DNA of 46,610 nucleotides. It comes from Phoronis australis. Its lineage: Eukaryota > Phoronida > Phoronidae. The position numbers were made by a program, and so were the translations under genes. The stretch lies in NCBI GenBank assembly GCA_002633005.1, contig NMRA01001099.1, forward strand, positions 1 to 46,610. The letters are read 5' to 3'. This document shows, piece after piece, positions 9,873 through 21,940 of this stretch (its first letter is position 1; each line of letters starts with the position of its first letter). A model generated the notes under the pieces. It saw only the letters and a program-made list of their open reading frames with translations, had not been told where the DNA came from and searched no databases.

Positions 9873-12800
9873 GCCCGCACGTTACTTCCGTTTAATGATA
9901 GCGGTTTAACCATTGTCAAGATTAATATGAGAGGTCAAATGCACATTTATGCGCGCGTTTATACAAAACTGTTTACAATGGCAACTGGTGCGTCTACTTA
10001 TAAGGTGTTCAAAATGCATTAAAATTGAAAAGAGATTCGCTGTCTGTACAGATCAATTAACATCTATGTTACCCCCAATGTTTTGAGAAGCATTTCAGGA
10101 AGGATCCCGATAAATGTGAAACTTTAAAGTAGCACTCGAGAAAATACATGAAGGAGGCAAGGTAAGATTTTTAGGTAACTGCCCATACTTTCTTCGCCTC
10201 AGGATCCTTGCTCTTCAAATATCTGTTTGAATATATATACAAAATGCCAACCCAAGAAACCGTACATCTTTCAATCGTCGATGGTCACAGAAACAAACCA
10301 GTTAACATGGAAGTACGGTCGAGCGTCTGTGGTCACGTGGTAAACATCCGGTAATATTTTACGGAAATCGCGGTAGCTTACACGAACGGGCAAATTTGCT
10401 AACGAAACTTCCAAGATAGTTCCGTTTTGCTTGCTTCGAATAAACGTTGCCTCAGCTTGTCTATTAAATTTCTTTAGGCCCATTACATGGTAACTAAAAA
10501 CTATCAGTGGTTCCTAGCTAAAAATGATGAATTCGGAACTTTCCACGGGATGTTTAAGTCTTTGTTTTTTACAAAAAGGCCTTGACGTGGAATATCGAAC
10601 AAAGGATTGTGTGGTTAATGAAAAACAGAAGCAGGATTTGTCGCGTGTGTGCCAAAAGTTACGTCGATTTTCGTGAAAAATAACGATGTTGCCGAAAAAA
10701 CGTCACATTTGACTACACATATTCCCAGTTTCACGTCTCTGTGGTCATCAAGGATTGGAAACACGTACATGGTTTCATGGTTCCCAATTGGTAATTGAAA
10801 AGATACATGTGTATGAAGCAATATGACGTAACCCTTGCGGCACAGGGGGTAGGCCGGACTTTTAAGAACTGAAATCGTATGTATAATTAACAGTCGTGAT
10901 TAGAAGCACGCAGCTGTAATTGTTTAAAACATTAACTAGATTAGGTTGCGTTACATCGATAGATTTTATAAAGTTTGGTTTGCAAATCGACGGTTCTCTG
11001 ATGCCAGCGTATATCCGAAACAGTAGTTATCATTATTTTTAACTGCTCTTACATGTTAAGAGTAGCAACATGTGACTGCTCAGACACATGTATCGGTTGA
11101 CTGTTGGGGTCTGAATTTGATTCCTGTCTCTGTCATTTCCAAATTCGTAGTTTTTGTGGTCTTTCTTTTGGTTAAAACATTAAACTTCTCCAGATTTCTA
11201 AGATTAATTAATGTATGAGCGGTGCGAACACCAGTATGTGAGTTATTCGTTCCGTGACAGGCATACACGAACGCATCTCCTCCCCTGTCCTCACTCCTGT
11301 TCCCCAATCTTGGTCAGGGTATTTTTCTTGCTGTCACATTAAACTGAACAACGTACCTGTGTTTCCAGCAGGATGTGCTGTCAAGTTGAACGCTCACCTA
11401 TTGATGATCAATCTTCCTAACAGGTGCATGTTTTAGAATAATATAGTCGTCCGTTACTCATGCAGTCAGGGCCGACGCCTTAGCATATTACGTGGACCGA
11501 CTTTCGTAACACTACAGTTTACCTTAGAGCGCAAAAGTTTTATTTTAATTTTAAATTTATTAAATTATATCAAGGACGAAATAATGTTTATAAACGTCAA
11601 AGCTTCTAATGTCAAAATTACATGAGTGGGTACAGGAGTTAAATCATAGCGTAAACGCGTATAATTTTGTGGAGGGAGTGTAGCCCGGTGGAACTGACTT
11701 GACAACTACCAATTTAAAGATCGTGGATTCGACTCCTACTAGACTACAGCGCTGTACCCTGGATCTCACTTTGTATGCATTCTGGTGTATAATATGTTCT
11801 GTGATGTAATGTTGTATCGTGCTTGTATCTGTGGGAGCACCATGATGTAAATTAACACGTATCCTCAATTTGTAACGTTAAATATCATCATCATAATTGT
11901 ATATAAGCTAACGAATGTTAAACACTATCCTATTGCTGTTACGAAAATTACATTTGTTCGTATTATTGACAGGCAGGTGCATCCGTAGCTTCCACATAAA
12001 TGGCGGAATTACTACGTATATGAATGAGCTACACGATTTTGAACGGCAAGAGGAATTCTATCTCAAGATTATCATCAGATAATTGAATTCTAATGCGTAC
12101 ATCGTTGTGCAAAACTTGAGAAACACAAATGTGTACTAAAAAATCTTACCTCTATTTCTTCACCGTTATCAATGCGGCATACACGCATCCAGTTTATCAT
12201 GCGCCCGAACGCACATTTCGCTGTAGATTTACCAACAGAGTAAGCACGCTAATGTCGTTGCTGTAATGCGTTAATGTCCATAGGCAACTGATTTAGAAAG
12301 GCTAACTGCGAAACACGGTTAGAAATAATTATAACTGTCGGCAATTATCATCTCAGTCCCGGCGCAATATTTTATTAATTATAAACTGTGGAAAATAAGT
12401 GTCGGATAGCCTCAGCAACTGCCTTATCCTTACATTCTAGTTCAAGGAAATTCAAGAAGACTACGCGCATGTTATGAGGAAACCTCGGTAAAAAGGCTGA
12501 GTCTGTAAGATGAAATTACACGGTTCGAGAGAGTAAGTACGATTCAAAGAGACCCAATTTTTGGTATTTTCTATGTAAAGTTACCATTCGGTCGTTTTCT
12601 CATAACAAAATCCCTTTGTACACTTTAACAAAATGCTTATTCATTGAATGAACAATTCTTTGGGTGTCGTTTAATTATTGTAGCTGGCATATATGAGATA
12701 AAAACGAAAATAGTAATACAATGATGGCGCGATGTAACGGATCTTACATGAAGTTTTTTACCACTATAAACTTTGATATTAACATTGAAAACAATTATAA

Positions 12801-13109
12801 CAAAATGTGCGCTTAAAGAACTTTTCTCCAATGGGATTAATCTAATTCAAAACACTTGCTCGTAAAACTAGTTGTTTTCCACAGTTTGTCCACGCTATAC
12901 TTACGCTAATACTGCTGAGATACGTCTCTGCATCTACCTCTGTCCGTGTTTATTAAAATTTCAAAGGGAGTTGCAATAAGACGTTAGAGGGCGAGTGCGC
13001 ACACAGTGTACGTCAAATCCAACAGCACTGCAGCTGAACATAGCTGCAAAGCATTATTATAATAGAAATAGAAACATATGGTGAGCAAGACCGGCCATTA
13101 TCGTAGCCC
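9873..13109. other. Intergenic, one SINE only
   Basis: Holds the SINE at 11678-11870. Other open frames (10271, 10615, 11080, 12637) are short and match no family I know. Confidence 0.45.
11678..11870 (+). repeat. tRNA-derived SINE, related head
   Basis: Bases 11678-11749 carry a box A-like TAGCCCGGTGG and a box B-like GATTCGACTCC. Outer TGTAG and CTACA can pair. The sequence after the head (CGCTGTACCCTGGA) resembles the one after copy 1 at 3388 (TGCTAGACCCTTGA), so the heads may be from one superfamily. The body that follows, rich in TGTAAT/TGTGATG words, is not shared with the other copies here. Confidence 0.6.
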
Positions 13110-14880
13110 GTATTTATTTATTAAAGTGATGTACGCTTAAATTTATTCAATTAATTCAGAACTTAAAAACACACCCAGCCCATTGGGTTATAGGTCACTG
13201 ATTACATAGTAGTATACAAAAAACTCTAACGTTTAAAAAAATGTTTCTTGAACAAAAACAGAAAGCTTCCCGAACAGATCAATCATTAAAAACTAAGTGT
13301 ATCCACATCAGAAGAAAATAAAGAAGTGGAATGCAAGTTTCTGGTCTCATTATATGGTTTTATACGTAAGTCCTAATATAGAGCGCAATAACAAACAAAA
13401 ATGAAGTAAGCGACATAACCTATTATCTATGCCTTCCAACTTCTATCTCCAATGGAATAATTCTAAATCTAAACTGACAAAATAAAGCACTCTTTACTCT
13501 AAGAAAACAAAAATATTTCCTCGGTTTTGAAATGTTCCTTAAAAGTCGTGTAAGTTCTCAATTTTGATTTTGACCTAATACCCTCCTTCCAGTTTTCCTA
13601 TAGTGAACATATTAATAGAACCCATGCTTTCAATATTGCAGAAAGACTTGTATGTAAAAACATTATTCATGTTGCACAAACTGAAAATACACTTCAGTTC
13701 AGTTAACCAGTTTTGTCCACATTGGGTAAAATTCCATTCAAAATTTGTCTAGTGAGGCGATAGAAATCCAAGCTAATACGTCTATTTCAAACTCTCAACA
13801 TACGCGCAAGGCAAATTAATCTTCTAGGGAGCCATTCTAATCCTCTGGCAAGTATGGGCGTGAAGCGGTGAACCCCTAAAAATATCTCCTGGCATGGTTT
13901 CGAACCATTTTGCAACAATCTATATCCTGAATCGCCAACTACCAGTCCCATATTCCATAACAGGTAGACCTTCTGCCTGATACATAGCACTGCAAACCAA
14001 AACCGACATCCTTCACAGATTTGAACTTCGAGGTAACCGCACTATAAGCGCTCTACCAGCCGAGTCGCATAAAGTGGTATCAAAATCTAAAAATTCGTCA
14101 AAATACACACCAAATATTTGTACTTGGTCTTTCAATTCAGGATTGCGTCTCCTACTAAGTTAAACAAAACACTGTAAAAAAAAACAGTGCAGGTGGTCTG
14201 ATGTCATTTGCGGTGCATCACACGTGCGCAGGCCTCATGGTTGGGCCCATTGCACAAAACACTTGAGCAAAAGCACGAGACCCCAATTATGGCTCCTCGT
14301 GAAGAAAGTTTTCAAGTCTGCCAGTCTCCTTTAGGAAAACGGACAGACACTGTAACCTGGAGCAGTTTCCATTTAAAGCACCACTGGTAACCATGTTCAA
14401 CACAACCTGTAGGTCAGCCTCGTTTTCTGCTAATAGAACAATATCATCCGCATAATGTAAAATAGCTGTCTTTAACTCGTCATCAATTTTGATTCCGATG
14501 TTTGTGTTTCTTAGTTCGGTTGCCAAATCATTCACAAAATACCAATTGAATTGGGCTACAAAATTTCTTCTTGGCGAACCCCACAAGTTGTTAGAAACTA
14601 ATTAGTAGTGGAGTTTATACTGTTTATGTGAAAACACGCAGATGTGTTCACGAGTAGAGACTTAATGGCAAAATACTCTTTCCCCAACAACTTGATTTTC
14701 AAAAAGTTTCAGGAGGATAAGAAGATCTCTGTCCTCCGACCCAGTCGAAAGCCTTTTGATAGTCAATAAAGCAAGCAAATGGACATTGCTTGAATTTTAG
14801 TAGAAAGATGCTTCATGAGTTTAATACGGTGTTTTTCTAATTGTATGCATTTACACATTTCCAAATGCAAAAGCAACTTC
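13110..14880 (-). pseudogene. LINE (non-LTR retrotransposon) fragment 1, decayed reverse transcriptase and C-terminal region
   Basis: The minus strand carries a broken LINE reverse transcriptase, the enzyme that copies LINE RNA at a nicked target. Read 5' to 3', motif A (FIDYQKAFDW) lies at about 14735-14775. After a frameshift comes DRDLLILLKLFE, then an open frame from 14586 with FVNDLATEL and the catalytic HYADDIVLLAENE (YADD codons at 14443-14454). A thumb-like GVYFDEFLDFDTT follows near 14080-14110, then YGI and FLGVHRFTPI near 13840-13960, and weak traces of the C-terminal tail (a P-L-E-I-E-V-G motif) near 13430-13480. An AATAAATAAATA sequence near 13115 marks the probable 3' end. Several stops and frameshifts make it inactive. 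The endonuclease domain is absent, which is normal for a 5'-truncated copy. I do not assign the clade. Confidence 0.88.
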
Positions 14881-16080
14881 GAAACATTATGCACAGACGA
14901 AAACCGAGGCCGAAGGTTCATATGACGTGATGTGCTTGAAAGAAGGGCTTATATCTGTTTTATTATATGAGCACTGGTGCTTCTTTGCTCTGATTTCTCC
15001 ATTTCTCATTAGATTGGAATGTTTTACGTGTGTTGATAAATTGACGTCGTCTACTTGTTTTGCAAGAACAGGGGTTTCTGTGGCCTGTAATTCATCAGAT
15101 CACAAAAAGTGACATCTGACGTCCGAGTGGCATGAATTAAAAGCGATACAACAAGGTTATGCGTACAACATCACCTCATTAACCACGTTATCGTGCTGCG
15201 CTTTAGCCAATCAGAAGATAGTAGTGTCAGTGAATGAGCAACAATACGTAATTAACCAACTAACTGTATACGTGAATAGTAATAAACACCAACATTTAAT
15301 ACACAATATCTATTCAGGTTTTTAATTGAGACGGAATAGTTTCATAGTCATCATTCTTATTTTACAATGTAAGAAATGATATGAACCCTTGTTCCCGAAA
15401 ACTGCAATACAGCATTTCATGCAACTATCTGCAACATTTGTGATACGGGAGAAGCGAATTCCTATATTGGCACCCAAATGTCAATTTCCGTTCAACCAGC
15501 TCAGGTGAAAATAGACGTTTTACCTTATTTTGAACAAGCTTTTATCGAATTCGAGTCGTGACATCCCTATCCATTTTCATTGACTTCAGAATAAAAAAAA
15601 ATCGCCATTACATGCAGAAGCCAAATAGAGCACCTCTTGTATAAAAATAGGGAGACTTTTTATGACGCCAGGTGTAAGTTCAGCCATTATCGGCGCCATT
15701 TTTATTGGCGCTCATTTGAACCCCATTTCAGCTCACTCATGTGTGTTCGCCTAGGAACGTCGACATCAGCTCCTATTTGTTCTAGTATTAATGTGTTCAA
15801 TGCGGAATGGTGCAGGTAATGGAGGAAGATACGACTCCTTTTATCACAACATGAGTGTGGAGACATTATCTGCTTTATATTTCTCTATTGATTCTATAGC
15901 ACCGTCTTATTCGTGAATAATGCTTGTACAATTAACTGGCATAGATGCGAAAACACTACACGCATTAGCGTTTTCTGAACATTACGATAATGCTACTAAA
16001 ACGACGATGGACAAAAAAATAATTATTCAGGGCACACGGAGTAAAAAAGAATCGTCATTTTAGCGACATAAGCCCCACAC
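14881..16080. other. Intergenic, no gene seen
   Basis: AT-rich DNA with a small hairpin GCGCCATTTTTATTGGCGC near 15690-15710. No coding signal. Confidence 0.45.
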
Positions 16081-16216
16081 GCGCATTCCGTTGACACGTG
16101 ACACTCGCGAATAAAGCTAGTGTGATCACGAGCTTCGCTCGCAATGCATGACGATATCTCGCGATGACTTGCGTGATCTTGCGTCTTTCATGTATTTCTT
16201 AAGTCTACGAAACGAA
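16081..16216. mobile_element. MITE family M1, copy 1 (diverged)
   Basis: Shares the internal order of the copy at 38531-38660: GAATAAAGCTAGTGTGATCA, GCTTCGCTCGCAATGCATGA, CGATATCTCGCGATGACTTGCG, and an AAGTCTACGAAACG end. Its left end GCATTCCGTTGACACG is a decayed form of the family terminal repeat. Short, non-coding, with terminal inverted repeats: a DNA-transposon relic moved by someone else's transposase. Confidence 0.72.
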
Positions 16217-16635
16217 TCTCTGGAAAACCACTCACCGTATTTTGTAACTTTAAAGTGCCTTGTTCAAGAGCCGTATCTGTGATATCATCACCTTTAGTTT
16301 TTTGTTTTTCTACGTTTACAAGATTTTCATACAGACTGTAACTGGCACTGGTGTAATTTGTTGAAACCAGATTTTATATTAAACGTACATGTCTAGGTGA
16401 AGGCCACCACCTAAATATGGAATGGGATAAGTAGACGATTGAATTATATACGGCGTCGCAGAATTCATACTGGTCTTGTCTTTTCTAAACCATATATAGC
16501 ACAGCTTACTACCTTGACATTTTATTCGCGTCAATACAAAGATGTGACCTTTTAGAGCACGATTTCCAGGAACACTTACCTATTCGCTAAGAATAGCACG
16601 ACACAGAAACAGGGTGGCGGTTAGCCAGTTCAACA

Positions 16636-17222
16636 CCATTCATGTCAGACATAAAACTGAATTATATCTGACATCAATCCAAATCGTGTCTTATATAAAT
16701 CAGATTTATGTCTGACAAAAATCCGAATTGTTTATTACATAAAACAGAATTATGTCAGACATAAATAAAACGTATCTATGACATCAATCAGATTCATGCC
16801 AGGCATAAATGATAATGCCTGATATAAAATAATGTCTTACATAATTCTCAAATATTATTATACAAAATTCATTAATGTCAATCATAAATCTTATTTATAC
16901 CAGATATAAATAATGCTAATAGCGACCATTTTTCTTTTATGTGACATATATCGTATTTTTGTTTGACGTAAGTCGGCGAACGACAATCGTCAATACATTC
17001 ACTTAATCGGTGATTCTCATTGACTTTTATCAGACATAAATATAATTTATGTCAGATATCAATAGAATAATGGTGGATGTTACTCTGATATCCTGTTATA
17101 TAATTATGGTTGGCATTAATGAATTATGTTCGATATTATTCGAAAATTATATCAGACATAAATTAATTTATATCAGATTATTATCCATCTCTGACATAAA
17201 GTCTGATCTCTGTCAGACATAA
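16636..17222. repeat. Degenerate palindromic minisatellite, ATGTCWGACAT core
   Basis: Over about 590 bases, words such as TTATGTCTGACA, ATGTCAGACATAAAT and TATCAGACATAAA recur on both strands roughly every 20-40 bases. The core ATGTCTGACAT is nearly self-complementary, so each unit can form a small hairpin. Units are badly diverged, suggesting an old array. No open frame here is credible. Confidence 0.8.
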
Positions 17223-17228
17223 CTCGGA

Positions 17229-17283
17229 CAAATAGTATAGTATAGTATAGTATGGTATAGTATGGTATAGTATGGTATAGTGT
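17229..17283. repeat. (TATAG)n pentanucleotide microsatellite
   Basis: About eleven units of TATAG/TATGG abutting the palindromic array. The minus-strand open frame over it (17213-17395) has a tyrosine/threonine repeat from this microsatellite, so I do not call a gene. Confidence 0.9.
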
Positions 17284-18398
17284 AGATCTTATGAATAAAA
17301 CTATCGGTGAGAGCTTTTATTACACCAGGTGATATCGTATGGGCTTCTACCGGAACCCCGGCGGAAGACAAGACAGCTCCGCGTGGGACTAACAATTAGT
17401 TATCCAGAAGCATTAGTTGAACTTCTTGAGACCAAGAATTCAAGAACTATTGTGTCACTAGGATAGTCATAAAATCAAGTTCCTTGCGAGAAAAGCAAGA
17501 ACTCGCAAGACGGTAACCAGATATCGCCTTGCGTTGCAAGCGACGCACGTGACCACCGTGACAATTGCTTCGTTAAAGAGATTCTTTCGTGTACGAAATT
17601 GCTTTACCTTTTCGGCAAATGTGATGACTCGTGCGCATAAGTGTACACGAGAAGTAATTTATAGTTAATATTCCGAAGAACATATTTGGACTTGTGTTTC
17701 AGTCTTTGAAAGACCTTTCTAGAATTGTAGGGGCTGGCCAGTATTTCCCTAACCAAAGAACTAAAGGAGGATTGTAGGAGATAAATGACTGTCTTTTCTT
17801 GTTTGGAGATGAATTGCATAATCACTTCAGGTGCTTCCGCGTATCACTGTGGCTGTCATTTTGGACCACAGGGTGCTTAATAAAGCCATGTGTTCCCACA
17901 GGGAGAGGTTAAGCAAACTTCGCCATCAAACAAGAACGATTGCACGATTAAATCACATTAACAACGTTAGGTCTGGTTGAAAAACATTCTCGCAAGTTTG
18001 CAAACCCATCAAATCGATCGAAATGACAAAAACATTCAATGATAACAGCTTGGGATATAACCATTAAATTCTGATTAACAAGCGATAATACATGTTTTTA
18101 CATACTAAAAAAACTTCTGCACACAAGTACCACCGATTGGTCAGCTTGGATATGTGGTATGCAAAAATTTGATGTTTATAAATACCACGATTCTAACTTC
18201 CATCTGCACAAATTCCGCGTTATTTTTACAACCCTACGTCAGATATATGATATGCAGTTGTGTCTAAAATGTAATATGTAATGAGCAGGTTCTAGTTTAG
18301 TTCTAAAGGCTTCATTTTGCTGTTCGAATTGTTTACTAACATATAGCACTTTGACTGGCCTGATCCATGAGGTCAGGGTAGTGGTTATGTATTTTGTT

Positions 18399-18876
18399 TG
18401 TAATAGACTACTAGAGAACATTCTAGTAGATTCCAGCATATTAGTGATTTAGATAGTGCATTCTAAAGCCTGATATAAGTCTGTAGAATGATTGGGTAGA
18501 TTCCGAAAACGTCGAGAATGTACTTGACTTGGTAAAAGTTCCAGAACATAGTAAAAGACTATAAATACCTAGCCACGGGTTTGTTAATCAGGTGAAGTTC
18601 AGGTAAAGTTACAGTTGAGTTGCACTTACAGGATTAGCAGGTACAGCGTTAGTCAATAGAAAGACAGCTATAGAGACAGCAGGTTGATTGAATCAACGTG
18701 TGTAACAGTTGCTGGAAGTGTCTTAGGAGTTCCTCACAAGTCAAGATTTCGCATCATTGGCTGAAGCATGTAACAGACATATGTCGGAAGTTTTGCTTTG
18801 AGTAGACTTGGGAACGTGCGGTCGAAATTAATAAAGTGATTAACTCGAACAAGTCTCAAGTCTATCATCACACCCA
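18399..18876 (+). mobile_element. Possible solo LTR of a retrotransposon
   Basis: The stretch has the order expected of an LTR: a TGTAATAG start, a TATA box (TATAAATA at 18560-18567), then about 260 bases later a polyadenylation signal (AATAAA at 18830-18835), and an end in CATCACA. No gag or pol reading frames adjoin it, so it would be a solo LTR. It could equally be an unrelated polymerase II promoter with a chance AATAAA. I see no second copy in the window and no target duplication. Confidence 0.3.
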
Positions 18877-21040
18877 AAGCTATTGCCACATGTCACGTGG
18901 CAACTTGCGCTCATCCATCCACGGGTAGAACGTGGAATACCGTAAGTCATACTTGACAGTTATGGGTTAAACCATGATACTCAGCCTATATGTGTCATTT
19001 TGTACATGCTTCGTCTAAATCGTTTTCCATGAGAAATATCGACATTGGATCTACCTACAGGCGTACGTGTTTCTCTTCATTCACCTTCCTAACAATACAC
19101 GCGCGTGGGAGAATCATTGTTGGAGTTTAATTTGGATGTCTTCTTAGACATAACGTGAGACTATCGCGAACGATTTTCAAAATTAGTGTTGCTTTTCGAA
19201 CTTCGCATGAAATGTGAAATGAATTACGACGTCGAGTGAGAGCAATAGAAGATTATGGGTAGCTAAATTTCTTATAGGTGGTCACACCATTCAACGGATT
19301 TTTTTGTCCTTTGTACAAGGGATCATCTGCTTAGACTCGATGCCACTAACCCCACCGCTTACCAATAATGCGTTGCAAATTAGTGCCGCCATTAAAACAT
19401 GTTCGTTGTTTTGCTATGTCTCACTGACTGTTTCGTGTATTTGCACAAACTAAGTGTCTATACGCATGTATTAAGGGTCAATACGACAGAAAATTTTCAA
19501 AGTGACCACTTTTTGTTGCACACTATACACTAGCGTTGATGATTCTTTGATGGTTCACGTAAAGTGTACAGAAGTCAATAAAAACAAGGTCACACGTGCA
19601 AGATTCAGTTTTTAATCATCATTTCAGTTAGTAAAACCACAACAAAGTCGATCAAAGTCAATTTTAGACTTGTGGGAGAGAATAACAGCTCCCCCTACCG
19701 ACTCTTGGTTTGACTTTCCACTCTGATCCGAGATTGTCTACATCAAAACCACATACTCAACGAGTAAACCACCGTGTTGCCCAATACAAGGGCTTCGGTG
19801 AACCCATACTTGAACGGCAAAAACCCTGTGACGAACAACGGTAGATGAGGAATAACGAAAGAGTGATACAACCGGTGTGGCCATATGGTTCTGTCTTGAC
19901 TAAATCGCCGGCTGATATGCTGCTGATCGATATTTGTGAAGTGGACAAACCGAAGAAGAAGAAAATGGCCAGTTGTTTGATGAAAGTAATCAGCAAAAAG
20001 GAAATTGCGGAACTTAAAAGTTATTTTGCTCACTAAAATGAAAAACTCAAGTTTGCATGTATTATTGTTTTCACTGTGTCATTCACGCTTCACGCCTGCA
20101 TTTAATGAAGAACCAATACAAATTTGTGATCTAGCACTCAATATGTACAATTGACTACTTAAGAAAAGGTTCTAACGTAATTTTTAACCCTCAAAGTTTA
20201 GATATAGAAACTTAATATGTTCAATAACATGAAATTAATCATTTAGATATTGAAAAATAACGAAATTTCGAAAAGCGCGGAGCTAATTTGCATAAAAACA
20301 TATGTGAGACATGTTTCCCTCTTGCCAACCTCAATTTTCATTCCTCGCCACCACGTTCTTTCACAAAAATGCAGTTAGAAGTTGGTATCCAGGGGGCGCT
20401 AAGGAAGCCATTTTCTCATAAGACTATAGCTATACTAACAACTTCCAATCACAGAAACCAACTTTCATTTACACTCTTTGCCATTATGAAATTGGTCTCA
20501 AAAGTCAATTTGTAGGTGATTTTAGAAACAGATCAGTGAATGGCCTATATCAAAACTTCGCTTCTTAGACTCAACAACGGTTTATAGCCGTTTTAAATGT
20601 ACGTTTATTGATTCCCGAGGAGAAGGTAATACATAGGTGCCGCTCAGATGCCTGTGTTTTAGCCACATCTAGATTCCCCGGGAAAGAGAGGATTTTCCAA
20701 ATTAATTTCCAACGAAATAGTTCACTTCATGGTTAGGAACTATGTAAAAGGGCTAGAAGGATTCGACTCTCTAATTGGCCTCATTTTTATCAGGTAAATA
20801 CTTTTTATCTCTAAAGAAAGTTAATAACAGCAAATGCTAACTAGTAACTATCTAGCAATGCAAATGGTACAACTTTCAGCATTCGTCTAACTTTGATATA
20901 AGGATACAAGGAATATAAACAATTTTCAAATATAGGCTTGCGGTGGTCCAAAGATGATTGAAATATAAAGTACTGGCCCCATTTTAACATCGAGCTGAGT
21001 TTCTAATAGGCATATTATTTTTCACAGCGGAAGGTCTTTA

Positions 21041-21182
21041 GTTAGGTCCATAGATCCTCAGCTCGGTTTTATCTATATACTAATAAAGCATAAAAATGGT
21101 TTCAGGTGAACACTGTAAGGGACCCACCTGAGCGGCCTGCGCATGTCTGGTACAACGTGTACCAACCAGACAGCCTCCAATT
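21041..21182 (+). repeat. SINE, copy 2, 5'-truncated body
   Basis: Matches the body of the SINE at 3460-3610: the shared CTCAGCTCGGTTTTA block, then TAAAAATGGTTTCAGGT versus AAAAATAGTTTCAGGT, then CGGCCTGCGCATGTCTGGTA. The tRNA-like head is missing. 5' truncation is normal for target-primed reverse transcription. The two copies differ at many scattered positions, so the insertions are not recent. Confidence 0.78.
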
Positions 21183-21809
21183 GTTTTTAGTTGCACGTGA
21201 TTTCACGTTCCACGGAAGGAAAGAATTTGGGTAAATAATAAACACAAACAACGAAAATGTCAGAGCATTGAGAATAATAAAGTAAAACTGCTAAACAATA
21301 AGGATATTCCGACTACTGGCGAAAATATGGAAAAGAAACTTCGACGCGGAAAAACTAAGACACTGCCTCGATACTGCAGGGCGGCGCCAGGGGATATGGC
21401 GTCATGTATAAGTTGCCGACTGATTTGAGCAACTGAACGAAGGATTGTTTGAAAAAAGTTTGATTGCGGGAACATTGGTTCGAGCTGGGAAGAATTAAAT
21501 GCATGGTCTGCCTCCTACATGTGTCTCTGTGTGCGCAAAAGGTATATGTACTATAGCAACATGACTTTGATGGTTTAATCAGTGTGAGACATAATTCGCT
21601 GACGTATGGAAGTTCTTCCACCGTCTCTACATGGGGCCAGTTGAGACGTGGTACTGTCTAGCTGTGGGTACTGATATGACGTATTCAGAACTTACATTAA
21701 ATACTGGGCGTCATACGTAAAGAAACAGCTAAAATTTGAACAATTAACAATCAGATTAACGAACCAAATTGATAATCAAAATATACCAAATAACAACCGT
21801 TTTACACTC

Positions 21810-21940
21810 ACGTGGTATCAATACGTTTTCAAAGACAATATCATGACCGTCATTCAGGAATCGTTCGTGAACTAATGTACACGGACTCAGGAAACGGAAA
21901 AAGACGAGAATAGTAGATGAATTTCTGATTGAAAAAAACT
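21810..21940 (+). repeat. Dispersed repeat R1, copy 3 (5' part only)
   Basis: Similar in order to 9460-9610: GTATCAATACGTTTTCAAAG versus GTATCACTACGTTGTCAAGG, then a TTCAGGAATCGTTCGTGA block, then GAATAGTAGATGAATTTCTG. More diverged than the other pair. Confidence 0.6.

Noticed and set aside
14008-14068. tRNA-like sequence on the minus strand with good box A and box B matches (CGGCTGGTAGAGCG and AGTTCAAATCT)
   Set aside because: It lies inside the LINE reverse transcriptase relic and codes for part of it (a D-S-A-G...AVTSKFKSVKD segment), so the resemblance is a coincidence of coding sequence.
17213-17395. Minus-strand 60-codon frame with a plausible N-terminal peptide
   Set aside because: Half of it is the TATAG microsatellite and the rest has no family match.
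19743-20036. Open frames of 96, 79 and 63 codons on both strands
   Set aside because: They overlap on opposite strands, match no known family, and have no splice or promoter context.
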